Assembly (NCBI GenBank): GCA_032622095.1
Contig: CP136061.1
Location: 90,809,845 to 90,873,844 of the forward strand
Direction: 5' to 3'
Source of the DNA: Siphonodentalium dalli
Taxonomy: Eukaryota; Mollusca; Scaphopoda; Gadilida; Siphonodentaliidae
Length of the DNA: 64,000 nucleotides
A program made the position numbers and the translations under genes. Shown here piece by piece: positions 23,156-35,950 of this stretch. The number at the start of each line of letters is the position of its first letter. The stretch's first letter is position 1. The notes beneath the pieces were generated by a model, which did no database searches, was not told where the DNA came from, and saw only the letters and a list, made by a program, of their open reading frames with translations.

Positions 23156-25575
23156 CTAGAGGTCAGATTCCATGGAATCAGATATACTTCCATGGTATTC
23201 CATCCCATCCGATGTGAGTGTTATGCGTATATGTGTGTTCCTCTTCAAGCGAATGCATATTGGTGCCTTACGATCCGATGGTGGACTTGCATTGACATTT
23301 CTAAATTTAATATATATTTTGGGACTTCTGTCTGTCTGTTTGTTTGTCTGTTAGCTATGGCCGGGAAAACTGCTGGACGGATTTTGACGAAATTTGATCA
23401 GTGTGGGTACTTTTGTCCAGGGAGTGTTTTGGACGGGTCGAATCGTGACCCCCGACCTGTCCTCGGCCTTCAAAAAGGTCAATCGAAGGTCAAATCGGGC
23501 AAAACAGACGGATTTCCACGAAATTTGATACCTAGGGTTACTTTTGTCCGGGGAGTCTTTTCGGCGGGTCAAGTCGTGACTCCGACCTGACATTGACCTT
23601 CGACATGATCAGTTCAATGTCAAATCGGGTAAAACGAACGGATTTCGACGAAATTTGATACCTAGGAAAACTTTTGCCCGGGGAGTGTTTTGGACAGGTC
23701 AAATCGTGACACTAGGTTACCTTTATAGTAGAGCGGACATACCTATATAGTATATCGATGAGCATATTCATGCATTTGCCTTGCTTCTTGAAAAGGCCGT
23801 TTGAATTTGCGTCATGAAGAGGTGGTTTGAATTTGAGTAATATATATCACCCGTTACAACGTTATACTCTACCAGGGTTAAACCGTCCAATCTAAATCAT
23901 TAAAGAGTGTACTAATCTTGCGTTAAGATACTACTTATCACATCCACTGATCGAAAAGTTTTTATCTCAATATCTGATTTTCGGAGTAATTTTCCCCATT
24001 TGATCTTCGGTGGAATTTGCCAAATCTGAACTCACCCGACACAAACACTCCCTTGAGCAGGTTGCGTTTATATTAGAGAGGTCAAATTTTGGAGGCATAC
24101 CTACAGTATACCGGCTTACGTACCACCGCATTAAACTCGCTCCTATATTAGCCTATTTAGATTTGGGGCTAAAAATAGGTTAGTGATAGACTACTTCAGT
24201 ATACATATTTATGTTATATAGCGTTGTTACGAGTAAACCGTTGCATCTGAAATTTAGAAAATCGCACTGTAGATGCGCGTGAACACTACCTATCAAATGT
24301 ACTCGTAAAAAAATTTATCTTGATGTTTGAATCCCCCCCCTTGCAATTTCGTAAAATTTTCCAAAAGTCCCAACCCACCCCGACTCGCATTCTCCGTTGG
24401 ACAGGTTACTTTTAAATTATAGCGATCAAACTTTTGGCACGTACATACAGTATGTCAACGTACCTGCTGCGACATTATCTTGTTCTTTAATTAGCCGGTT
24501 TGGATTTGGCGGGAAAATTAGTGCAATATTTACGTACCTCGTAACGCGGAAAGTGCTGGGAAAAAACATTTTTAACCGGTATATTCGGGTCAGGATTACT
24601 CGTCCAATTCGGAATATGCGATAAAAGATTTAGAGCTCTGCACTTATAAAACAAAAAACAAAAACAAAAGAAAACCTCGGTTTATTCATTCTGGTGTAAA
24701 ATGTGTCTCTATTTATGTGCGGTAACTCCCCAGGGAAAGCGCGGACACAAGTTTTGATGCCCGTGGGCAGTAGGGCATATCGAGGTGTGCATACGGTCCA
24801 ATTTTCGATGCTCTGCTCCTTATAATTTCCGAGATAATAAAATGACATTTTTTCATATAAAGGGAGATAATTCCGCGGGGAAACGCGGACAATATTTGTT
24901 ATATGAAAAAAAGTTAGAACTCATTAGTCCCAACATACGTACCAACTTTGTCCGTTTTAAAGGAGATACGGCGACAAGCCGATTGCCCCAAAAATATAGT
25001 TTTTGAGGGGCCACAACTCTGCTATTTCTACTCAGATTTCAAAAATCTTTCGTAATATATGATTAGCTTTACGCAGTAGATACACGTAGATAGGTGAATT
25101 TCGTAACGAATTTTTTTTTTAATTTGGCAACCCCCCACCCCATTGTAAAAATATGAGATCGACCCTGTCCAGTTTTCGTTTTGGCACTGAACAGTCAATG
25201 ACCAAGAGGACTGTGTAAACCAAATTCTGTTATCTGGAATTATACGAGAGAACAGCTGAGTACAATGAATTCGAGGTTTGCCTATTTATGTGCGGTAACT
25301 CCTCAGGGAAAGCGCGGACACAAGTTTTGATGCCCGTGGGCAGTAGGGCATATCGAGGTGTGCATACGGTCCAATTTTCGATGCTCTGCTCCTTATAATT
25401 TCCGAGATAATAAAATGACATTTTTTCATATAAAGGGAGATAATTCCGCAGGGAAACGCGGACAATATTTGTTATATGAAAAAAAGTTAGAACTCATTAG
25501 TCCCAACATACGTACCAACTTTTAGTTTGCTACTCCTCATACTTTCAGATATTAGGGCTTCGCAAAATCGTGGAG
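23156..25575. repeat. Compound dispersed repeat, copy 2
   Basis: It begins again with 'ggtcagattccatggaatca' at about 23,161 and follows the same order as copy 1 (TCTG tract, 'gacggattttgacgaaattt', 'cccgttacaacgttatac', 'gtttggatttggcgggaaaa', then 'gcggtaactccccagggaaa'). The two copies are clearly homologous over at least 1.5 kb, so this looks like a tandem duplication or two nested insertions of one family. The module 'gcggtaactcctcagggaaa' occurs once more at 25,284. Confidence 0.8.
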
Positions 25576-27431
25576 TATAATAATAATAATAATGAAAAAT
25601 AATCGAAAAAGGGTCATAACTCTGTCTAGAAACTTTGGACCGGTATGCGGATACCTTTATTGGTAGTAGACCTTAGATGCCTACATTCGCTAGAGATTTC
25701 GCGTTCCTACTGCAATTAGTTTCTGAGTATTTCAAAATAAACGGAAAACGACCTCAGTACAAAAACAATATACTTCCTTGGTTACACCATGGAAGTATAA
25801 TAATCGCAAAATGGCCATAACTCCGCCAAGAAACATTGGGCGGAAATCCGGATACCATTATATCTAGTAAACCTTCGATGCCTACATTCGCTAGAGATTT
25901 CACGTTCCTACTGCAATCAGTTTCTGAGTATTTCGAAATAAACGGAAAACGACCTCAGTAGAAAAACAATATACTTCCTTGGTTACACCATGGAAGTGTA
26001 ATAATAGCGCGAATCTTGAGCTGAAAACATCGTAGTTTAGGGACGGAAAATAGGAAGTAGGATGATTATATCACGTCCTTACCATGTTTATGTTGATCTC
26101 AAGTGATTGCAAGTGACCCCACCCCTGCCTCGAAATTGGGTGACGGGATTGGGAAATTGTCAACCCAGGCTCAAAATGCGAATTTTGAAGACCCGTAACT
26201 CCGTTATTTTCCAATGGATTTAAAAATTATTTTCAGTTTTGTGATCTGCGGCTCACATATATTGTATGGAATGCATTTCATCTGAATCGGAGACGAAAAA
26301 CATTTCGGTTATTGGAAAGCATATGGGCCCAAGTTCAAACTTTGTGGGTCCAAATCTCCGCCATTTTCCAACGGATTTGAGATCTGTTTTAACTGTCGTG
26401 ATAAGTTTGTAGGGTAGATGTTATATTCCAAGTTTCATCTGATTCTGAGACTAAATAAAATATGGAACCAAAAACCACCCCTCCCCAGAACCACAATACT
26501 GAACAGACACTGGCAAAATTTGGCTCACACCGAGCACTAGTTAGTCTGGATACTTAGAAGTGTGTCACTATTTGCAATGATTGTCTGTTTTGAAGGAGAT
26601 AGGGCGACAAGCCGCTTGCCCCCCAAAAAATAAATCTGAGGGCCCACAACTCTGGTATTTCTACTCAGATTTCAAAAATCTTTCGCGGTATTTGATCAGC
26701 TTTACACAGTCAAGTCATACACAGAAATAGACGAGATTCGTAACGAGTTTTTTTTTAATTTGGCACCCCCATCCAATTGTAAAAATATGAGAACGACCCT
26801 GTCCAGTTTTCGTTTTTCCACTGAACAGTAAATGGCAAAGACAACTGTGAAGACCAAATTCAATTATATGGAATGATAGGAGAGTACAGCTGAGTACAAT
26901 GAATTCGGTGTATGCCTATCTATGGGCAGTAACTCTTCAGGGAAATTGCGGACACAAGTTTTGATGCCCGTGGGCAGTAGTGCATATCGAGAAGTGCATA
27001 CGGTCTAATTTTCGATGCTCTGCTTCTTATAATTTCGAGATAATAAAATGACATTTTTTCAAATAAAGGGAAATAACTCCTCAATGAAAGCGCGGACAAA
27101 ATCGTTATGGGCCATAGGCATAGAACTCATGTACCCCAACCTACTTATCAAGTTGTAGTGTCCTACTTCTTGTACTTTTCGAGTAATAGTGATTACAAAA
27201 GTGTCAAGTATAATAATAATGAAAAATAATCGCAAAAGGGCCATAACTCCACCAAGAAACATTGGGCGGAAATCCGGATACCATTATATCTAGTAAACCT
27301 TCGATGCCTACATTCGCTAGAGATTTCACGTTCCTACTGCAATCAGTTTCTGAGTATTTCGAAATAAACGGAAAACGACCTCAGTAGAAAAACAATATAC
27401 TTCCTTGGTTACACCATGGAAGTATAATAAT
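25576..27431. repeat. Compound dispersed repeat, further modules with terminal hairpin
   Basis: Modules of about 200 bp are repeated at 25,600-25,800, 25,800-26,000 and 27,225-27,431. Each runs from 'gccataactc' to 'cggaaaacgacctcagta' and ends 'atacttccttgg' + ttaca + 'ccatggaagtat' + (TAA)n. The end forms a 12-bp stem with a single mismatch. Modules at 24,955-25,275 and 26,580-26,920 are also homologous to each other. Confidence 0.75.
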
Positions 27432-28059
27432 ACTATTTGCTACTGCTAATCAGAATTTAATTGAGCAATACATTGGATTACCATTGGCTTCAAGCGAACT
27501 GGTCTAATGCATATTGCCTAATATTTGCATAGGCCGGCTGTGTTATACTAAATCCTGTTCGGAAATTGGTCAATTGCCAATTATAGGTCACGCGTTTCAT
27601 ATCCAATTAACACAGACCGTAACACGAACACGGTGTCACATATTGTGGACCTGATCCGACCTAATCACTAAAAGCGGTCCGCAGAATAATTGGGCGTACT
27701 TTTAAAAGATCAGCCGAATTGTATCTGAAGGCAGTTATTTATGTCGTTCCCGTGGTCGTTGCTAAGTGCATTGGGCTGACTTAATGATCTAGTCTGAAAT
27801 TCTCGGCAGATTTTTATGAAAATAGATAAGAATATATTCAGCTTTGTATGCCCAACTACCACATCACTGTATCCCAATTAACGCACACTTCATTTATTTC
27901 TTAAATATATATAGCTTTTTGATTATTTATTCCGGTATATTTATTGAGAACCGTTTCGTGGTTCACAGAATGTGCACAACAACCACAGCGCCATATCCCT
28001 CAATAACACACCCACTACATTAATTTCTTAAAAGGACTCACATGTATTTTTATATATGT

Positions 28060-28340
28060 CTGCACATGTATGTCTGTCTTTCTGCTATAGAAAACAACAG
28101 GTGACCATCTAGAGGTTTCAAAGATGTAACATGGGTAACTTTTTACGAGGAAGATAGTGGTACAGGTTAAAACTTTTTAAAGTGACGCCGTCGGAGTCAT
28201 AAATGAAAAAGGGTACGGGCACAAAATCCGACGACAATGTAATTGTCGCCGATATCCACCAAACTTATATATAGTAGTCTCCATGTGAGGAACTTATGGT
28301 GTTTAAAGACACCAAGTGCCACCGCCCGAATACGGGATAG
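28060..28340. repeat. Isolated member of the right-end tandem family
   Basis: It shares 'tgtctgtctttctgctata', 'ttacgaggaagatagtggt', 'aaagtgacgccgt' and 'gccgatatccaccaaactta' with 63,660-63,870 and with the tandem units at 62.95-64 kb. Confidence 0.75.
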
Positions 28341-29028
28341 GCGTTGGGGGTAGCCAAACTTAATAAACACGTTATCATGGCCAATACCACTGATACGCTG
28401 TTATACACCAACAATGATGCGACCTATACTAGTTATATAATATAGTATCATGATGTAGACTACCCTGTATATAGGCTATCAAATTGGTAGGGCGGGCGTG
28501 TGGAAAGCCTCTATGGTTTACAGATATAATTGAACACTAGATGGTCATTTAAATCGGCAGGTAATTATTTTGTCACCTGTTGCACCGATATTGGATCATC
28601 ATCTTAGTGATATATATGCCGTAACCTTCCATTATATAATTACTGTTGCATGGCCACGAGAAGCTATTGCGTTGCCACGACTTGCCAACTCGTGATCAAG
28701 ATCAAATGTTTTCACACAGGTTTTGTTTTTATAGATAACTCTAACCAAATTGCATATGAATATTTTTGTGGTTCCATCGGGCCATGCCCGTTTTAGGTCG
28801 AAACATAAAAAGAATACAACACATGACATATGCTCAACGGTTGCTAGTTTATGACAAGAAGGTACACACGCTGGTGTATCAAAGTTAATTAAAACAAATA
28901 TTAAAATTTTAAAAGGAAATATTAGCGTCGAAAAACTTCCAATGACCACACAAGTCGAGTATATACCAATCGTCAATGGAGCGAAACTTTCAACTGTGTG
29001 AAACGTATACCACATAATTATACCATAC

Positions 29029-29241
29029 CTCAGCCAATCTTTCTGTTACGTTGATGGTTCCACTTTCTATAACTTTAGCAACTTGTTCTAAGATCTCAAC
29101 CGATGTCACCAAATCAGCAGCAGTCAGTGAAATTCCTTCCTCGTTCGATTCGATCGCCACTGATGTAACATTCGCCAAATCAGAAACCACACTCTGCACT
29201 GTTTTGTCAGAAATACTTTGAGATTCCGTGGAATTTGACAT
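29029..29241 (-). CDS. Adhesion GPCR exon: start of GAIN subdomain A
   Basis: A 213-bp exon, 71 codons, phase 0 at both ends. The translation has VQSVVSDLANVTSVAIES, then ISLTAADLVTSVEILEQV and ends INVTERLAE. The L-T-x-x-D-L-x-x-S-V-x-I-L segment is the usual first helix of GAIN subdomain A. There are N-glycosylation sequons at NST, NVT and NVT. The acceptor is 'tcgttttccag' and the donor GAG|GTATGG. It is the most N-terminal exon that can be assigned to the receptor with confidence. Confidence 0.88.
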
Positions 29242-30638
29242 CTGGAAAACGACGAGCAGATTACATTATGATTGGGGGAAGTTGTCTGCTTGATTATGTT
29301 ACATAACAAAACATACAATACACTATGTACCAATGAAAATGCCCGAGTCTAAATATTTGAAAATACATATGCAAACAGTAAATACAGAAAACACGCACAC
29401 CCAATGCAATATAACATACAAAAATATGTGAAATGCCAGATACAGTGTATAGTTATATATAAATTCTATAACGATTGCGTTAAAACGCCAAGTAACATAC
29501 ATGTACCGTATGTACTAATTACAACACACAGAAACGGAATGGTAAGAATATATTAGAACTTTCGCTACAGAACGAAAAGAAAAACCGAAAGAAACAAATA
29601 CTCCGTTTTAATCCAATCTGACACATTTTCACCTTTTATGTTTGTATTTGAAAATGAAACCGATTCGGACAACAATCTATTTTATACGAAATTTAAAACA
29701 ATCACCTGTTTATTAAACATAAATTTTAATACCAATGACCACAATACAGTAATACAGTTTGATTGTGTTATATTTATTGACAAAATGTTTTATATTTCCG
29801 ATTTAAATATATATGAACAATACATTTGTAACATATTTGAAAGGCAAATTCACCTTTGTATTTAGATTATAAATATATCGGCGGAAAACTTTAGATGCAT
29901 CTTTCATGAAAGGAATTAAAACACCTTCTGGTAGATTGTCTTATTATACCCCAGCAACGAGTTTTTTTAATATCGTGGAAACCTGTGCACATGCTATTGT
30001 GAGGTCTGTCCGACGTTTTGTTGGAGTTATCCCCATTTTTCAATTTGAAATTTGTCTCAAAATGCATAATTATCCCACTTTTTCGACTTATAAAATTTTG
30101 TCAAAATGCATAATGTTGTACGAATTTTGTCAGGATGTTTTCTCAGAATGTTCTTGTTCAATTTGAATCCAATTTGCTACATGTGTCAATCATCAGGGAA
30201 CCGTGCAACTGTGGTGATTTTCTGAATCTGTTTGGGGAGTGCACCTTCATGTGCCATGCCCAATGTGGCCTGTGGTTGTGTGCTACTTCGCTTGCATTTT
30301 TGACAAAACTATCACATAATAACTCATATAACCTAAAGTAACAACATACGGCGAAGTCTACTATAATTTACGTATGATATCCTGGCTCTTTCTCGTTCAA
30401 CAATTACTATTGTTTGCTTTTCAAGGAAAGGATATCTTATTTCAATATACACATATTAATACATAATACATTTTACAGATATTGTATTGTATATTCGAGG
30501 GGGTGGCATAGTCAACTAGACCGTGTTACTGCCACCCTATATACATTGGTATAGCTCTAATGTTCACTCTATGAGCGTCAAGTTGTGAGTTTTCATACTT
30601 TGGACATAATTCGTTGTATGTGACCCCAAATAATTTAC
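29242..30638 (-). other. Receptor intron, unremarkable
   Basis: A 1.4-kb AT-rich intron. The plus-strand open frames at 29,638-30,341 are short, Ile/Asn/Tyr-rich and have no recognisable domain. A small imperfect hairpin with 'ggggtggca' and 'tgccaccc' arms lies at 30,499-30,538. Confidence 0.5.
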
Positions 30639-30799
30639 CTCTTGTATACCAATTAATGTATATACGGATAACGGATGTAGAGTTTTGATCTCATCAACAC
30701 TATTTTTACGACGACCAGTGTCCACTGTCATATACATATAATGGTACATTATGCTCGTTGTACTTTCGAACACAATGTGAGTTTTAAACGTGCCATTTT
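30639..30799 (-). CDS. Probable extracellular exon of the adhesion GPCR, unrecognised domain
   Basis: The translation holds NGTFKTHIVFESTTSIMYH and ends HPLSVYTLIGIQE before a clear donor GAG|GTAAAT in phase 0, which fits the GAIN exon downstream at 29,241. The 5' edge is uncertain: AG occurs so that the exon starts at 30,799 or 30,801, behind only a moderate pyrimidine tract. The alternating hydrophobic pattern suggests beta strands. I do not recognise the domain. The main support is position, strand, phase and a good donor. Confidence 0.5.
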
Positions 30800-30801
30800 C
30801 T

Positions 30802-33800
30802 CTCATCAATCAATTTGAAACCGCATAACAGAAACCGCTCGTGATTGGTGTGAGATAGAACACCATATCACACTTACTCCCAACTGGGTGCAAGTTTGCC
30901 TGGAGTGGACCTAGCCGTGTAATTATCTGCCATCTTGTTCACCCCATCATACAGTTTGGGTCATGGAAGAGATGAGGTGCTCATTTGTATAAGTCTCAAT
31001 ATGGTTGTATACGTGTCCAAAACGGATCTGGGGTATGGCATTATTGGGCACCGCGGGTTACTTGAAAGTGGCTATACACTATAAAACGGTCCTCGTTTAC
31101 TTGATAATCGACGGAACCAGTGGGATGGTATCCAGTTTGGAGTATATATCTCAGATCTACGGAAATGGAAGGGGTTAGATTGACTGTAAAATGTACATAC
31201 GAATGAAAGCCCCTGTTTTACGTAAGTGATCATAGAGGTTCACGTCGGTTACATGTATGAATTTCTTGTGATCAAGCGGTTTCTATGGATGAACAAACGT
31301 GATGATACAAACCCGACATGCATATACAGAATCAAGTAAATATATAGTGCATATAGACTAGCAGGATTACCCGGAGTTGCCCAGGTTAAAGTGACATTTA
31401 ACCCTCTGATGTGGACAATTGGTGGAGATAGAAAATACTTTTGCGCAAAGTTTTACATGTACACGTATTCTCGTCAACTTTGTACCCAAAATGGAAGTCA
31501 CACAACGTCATCCTTATACATGTAATATAGGTAGTGACTCACACCGTCGCAGTGATTGTCATTTGTTTACCGCGATTAAGTTTTCCCACCAATAAAACAA
31601 TATTAATTTATTTACAGCTGCTCGTACTTCAGACGTAACATTTTTTTAAATCGTGCAGTCGACGTGGTTTGGAATTGATGTTTGTTTGTTTTTTGTTTTT
31701 ATTTGTTTTTTAATGTTTTATTGGGATCAACACAGCCATGAACATCATAAACACATTAGCTCGCAAAAATTAATCACGACAATTGGATTTTACTTAAATG
31801 TGTAAATCACTCTAGCAGGTTAGAATAAGATTTCGAGGACACCTGGTTATCATATCGCCTTGAATATACAGATGTTTTAATCACATGTCTGCGTGCTCCT
31901 CTGTTCATGGTGCTATGCTGGCTAATTATTCTCAGTTTAGAAGTAATGTTGCTATATCAAAACTATCAATTTGATGGAAAAAATCATTATCCAACCAATG
32001 TATGCTATAACAAAAAGTGATTTAACAACAACTTTTTGCCCTCACAAAATGAGAGATATTTTCCAACAATGTAAAACAGTGGTTTTAAAAAACCCAAATA
32101 TATTGTAGGTAGTTCGATAGAGTTTGACAAGAAATATTTGCACAAACCACACAGCAGTATCTAGACTATTAACCCAGTGGACCTTTCCACAGCTGTCAAT
32201 CAAATTATTTGATTAGAATATATTCGACCAATCAAATGCCGAGCCGGCTGCTGGCTGTGGAGAATGTTTCGACGCCATCTTTGTTCACCCTAAATACACT
32301 ATTTTATACTATACGCTATACATATTCAAGAAATATAATATAATTTTGTTCGCGATGGTTTGGTTAGTGAATTTTCCGAAGCCAAATCAGGGGGGGGGGG
32401 CGTAAAAAAGTTGCGAGACGTGGGGGTGTTTCTTTTACATTGCCATTTTTTTTACACCCACCAACCCTTTCTTGCATTTTTTTTCATAAAATTTTAGACA
32501 CCCACCCGAAAACCCCAAAGCTTTATGTTGGTCCCCTCTGTAAAAACGACCAACCGCTCTATATTGGTCCCTACTTTGAAAGACCAAATTAAATGTTACT
32601 TCCTGTTTACAAACATGTGCAAGACAAATATTTTCTTGGCTGATAATTATGCGATAATCAGCAGTAATCAGCGATAATCTCAATTAAATTGAACTGTAAG
32701 CAATCAACAAAGGTAGAATATGATGTGATTATATTGGTAAATTTATAACCCAGCCCATTCATCTGTGTGAGTAGATGACAAATATGTTGAATCCCCTGGA
32801 ATGACAACAAAAAATAACAAAGGCCAGTGTTAGGGCCTATAATAGAATGAAAAATTACACAAAATTAAATTTATCTTTTTTTCAGACATCAACCAGTATC
32901 AACTAGTAGGCCTAGAGCCTATTGTAATACCAAACAGGAAAATGTGCATATGAACCAGTGTACGAATTAGCTTTTATGTATGCCTGCATGACCACCGACC
33001 CGACCTCGCATTACGACTTAGGACTAGTCCTAAAATAATGTTTAACCCTTTGAGTTTGAACACGGATGGTCAATTGAGTGCCAAATCCATATACACGGAT
33101 GTGCACTTTAGTGACATGTGACCGTGGACACGATGTCACATTAAGCGTAACGTCATTGTTTTGGTGTAGGAAAGATATCTCCAATTTGGTCTTCTGTTTA
33201 CAGTATATCGGCTGTACTCTTGATTTACTATTATATGTCTACCGGTGTCTACTATATATTATTAACTATACATTATTCTGATACATTATGAGAATAATCA
33301 ATTTTAGTATACAAACACCGATACAAATACTTATTTCATACATTACACTCATGCATCAACTAACTGTATGAGTAAAGAGACTGTCGTGAAGTATAATAAT
33401 TATTGTAATATTATGTCATGAGTTGTTAGCTGATATTGTCAGACTGCATTAAGTTCACCTACCCTAGAGCTATCTGAAGTATTTTTTTTTATTGAACTAC
33501 ACCGTGAACTAGACAATTTTCGATATAAAAACTAAGCAAGCTGAAACAGACACAATAAAAAAAAATGCACGCAAAACAAATCAATGAAAATTTTGGGACC
33601 CACCCCCACAATATTCACTATTTTTCCATTTTATATCAACTTATGGGGGTAATTATAACAATATTGAATGTATTAGTGCTTCTCATATTGCAACAAGCCA
33701 CAACATATAAACAAATTGAAAGTATGTCAATGAAAAAAAAATGCAAAAAAGTGGTCAAAAACTGTTTCCGGCCTCGGTTTTTAAGATTTTCAGTTAGAAA

Positions 33801-34517
33801 TTTGAGAACACAAATTTTCCTACATTTGATCTGAAATGGCCATCGTTTAGTAATTTCCACAACAGTTGGTCAGTTTAATGTGTGGTACTAGTAGGGAAGC
33901 TGGGGTGGTGGTGTGCATGTAAATGATGACATTTTCACTTGAAAATATCAAAATAACTTTACATTGCAGATAATTGCACACGTATGTCAATATTCTGTAT
34001 TTCTGTAAAATCTTAATAACAAAAGTAAATTATAAATGAGTGTATTGATTTACTCTGCATGTACATATCTAATTTTGCTTGTGTACGTTGACTGCGGTAC
34101 GTAAGGGGATCGGGCCACTGATAAATACTAATTTGTGGGATTGTTTATATATTGCTTGTCGGGTTGCTATATACATTTATAAACAGTAAAGTTTATGTGA
34201 TTTTACATTCATGTACCGGTTCATGTATTTGTATGTACATGTTCATCACAGTATACTGACAGACACCATATATTTTTTAAAAAATTCCCTGTAATGTTAC
34301 AAGTTTAATATATGTACTGTAAATTACATGTATGTAAAAAAGTATATGTAGACGCCATTAACATTACAGTCTTTAATACGTTAATGGAATTTCAATGTTA
34401 GTGGCGTAAAAGTAGCTGATTCGCTGTGGAAATGCTATATTTTGACTCTTGCAAAAAAATTATGGATTTTAAGGCCTGCATTTACATGTAGATATAACTT
34501 TTGTATTTTTTCCCAAG
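30802..34517. other. No gene seen
   Basis: About 3.7 kb of AT-rich sequence, intronic if the exons at 57-59 kb belong to the receptor. I see no conserved coding piece. There is a 10-base G run near 32,391. The open frames at 32,435-32,683 and 33,565-33,860 are low complexity. Confidence 0.5.
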
Positions 34518-34681
34518 CATTTCCTTGGTGGTGAAAGACCAACACAGAGATATCCCGATCTCATACATGCTGATGGTAGGAGACCAAGACCAATCCGTTC
34601 GCCACCCACCTTCAGAAGCCCACTGCCAAAGTCAACAAAGGGTATTACAAGGAGCCCGTTTCCGACCATGCGATTCAACAG
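34518..34681 (+). pseudogene. Transposase exon remnant, end of THAP-like region
   Basis: After a strong acceptor (tattttttcccaag) the open frame reads HFLGGERPTQRYPDLIHADG and then an Arg/Pro/Ser-rich linker with RSPLPKSTKGITRSPFP, ending at a CAG|GTTTGA donor in phase 2. A C-x-x-H-F step near the end of THAP zinc fingers, followed by a basic linker, is usual in THAP plus DDE_Tnp_4 transposases. Only the HF end is here, so the THAP call is inference from the neighbouring pieces. It splices in phase to 35,386. Confidence 0.4.
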
Positions 34682-34805
34682 GTTTGAATTATTTCACACC
34701 ATTTTTAAACAACTATTTATTCTTCAATATGTTAAAACAAGATAAAGCACAGATATGAAAAGCATGTTGTAACAAAGAGGTACGGTACATGAAATATTAA
34801 ACGAT

Positions 34806-35037
34806 AAAGGGGTACTGTACACTAAATCCGGCCATGTATGGGACCATCTCCTGTTATAATCAACAAAATATATGCAACAAATGAATTAATTTGAGCCATT
34901 GTTGAGTGCAATATAAACTCATGTGCTCCATGAATGATGCAAAGAACATGGTGATTATAATGAAAATGAATTTATGACCAGTCTGTTGATTACAGATGGT
35001 CCCATAAATGGTTGGATTTAGGATACAGTTCCCCTTT
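34806..35037. mobile_element. 232-bp MITE, family M1, copy 1
   Basis: Inverted ends of about 40 bp: 'aaaggggtactgtacacta' at the left and the complement of 'ggatacagttcccctt' at the right, each followed by 'aaatcc' and 'ccat.tatgggaccat'. It is the same length as the copy at 38,661-38,892. It lies in the intron between the transposase exon remnants. Confidence 0.88.
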
Positions 35038-35385
35038 AAACACGATTAAATACAGCTATCATGAACACATTTAACAATACGTGGTATAGATATGAAGGCA
35101 TGACATAAAGAATAACAAATGTAAATAACTATACATACAAGACGGAGCTAAGTCCAGTAGAAATTCATGGTTGTACGGTACATGTATTAGACGGAGATAA
35201 ATTTGTCAAAGTTGCATTATGGTGCCGGTATGACCACATGGTATGATCAGTGGAAAAGATACTGGATAAATATGATTTTAAATGCTGAGATTTGTATTGT
35301 GAAATTCTGCATTATATTCGAGAGAGTGTACCAATAATCAAAACTTTTTTTGGCACATTTTAGATTTTCTACTTACACATTACAG

Positions 35386-35536
35386 TTTGTCAGTTGAAGA
35401 TGTGGAACGACAGCTATTAGGGCAGGTTCAGACTCCTGGTGGGGACAAAGACAACGGATATTCAGAAATTGGGACACAAACTGAAGAACAATGTCAGTCA
35501 TATTTTAAAACAGCATTCAGCATACGAACGTTTTAA
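35386..35536 (+). pseudogene. Transposase exon remnant, linker region
   Basis: Behind the acceptor 'acttacacattacag' the frame that continues the previous exon reads SLSVEDVERQLLGQVQTPG, then DNGYSEIGTQTEEQC and stops with TAA at 35,534-35,536. The G-T-Q-T-E step resembles the G-x-Q-T motif found between the THAP and DDE parts of DDE_Tnp_4 transposases. A GTCAGT at about 35,490 could be the former donor, with the later codons being read-through into intron. No catalytic residues are on this exon. Confidence 0.4.
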
Positions 35537-35950
35537 TGAGTAACTTGATCTGCTATTTTGTCAGCCTGTCTTTTATCCTCAATATCTCAGAAGGAAGGCT
35601 TTTTATGCCAGTCTACATGCAAGTTCATACTAACAAATTTAAAAGATGTCCTACAAATTTATCATCCCTAAATTACTGTATCTTTGGCTTCGGGCAGAAA
35701 CATGTTTGATTTATAGATTTTGTGAACTTCCAAACTCTCGTTACGGCAATTATGCATGTCCGTATATATTCCCGGTTGAACTTGTTCTAGGCTGACAAAT
35801 ATTTGAGGAGAAAATATATTCAAAAGTTTAAATCTGATACCTCTAATTCCTCAACAAAAATGAGATATATTTTACCCTCGAAGCCAAATAAAAAAGTAAT
35901 TTAGCCTTTTAAGGGTGTTAAACTGGACAGGGAACATTTAAGTTATGACC

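Larger units (their letters stand above)
20249..29028 (-). other. Large receptor intron with repeat island
   Basis: An 8.8-kb intron. From 20,700 to 27,431 it consists almost wholly of the compound dispersed repeats listed below. 27,432-28,060 shows nothing that I recognise. 28,060-28,340 is a member of the tandem family that also fills 62.95-64 kb. 28,341-29,028 holds nothing further. Confidence 0.6.

Noticed and set aside
30499-30538. tRNA-like hairpin
   Set aside because: It is too short, and lacks D and T arms and a B box.
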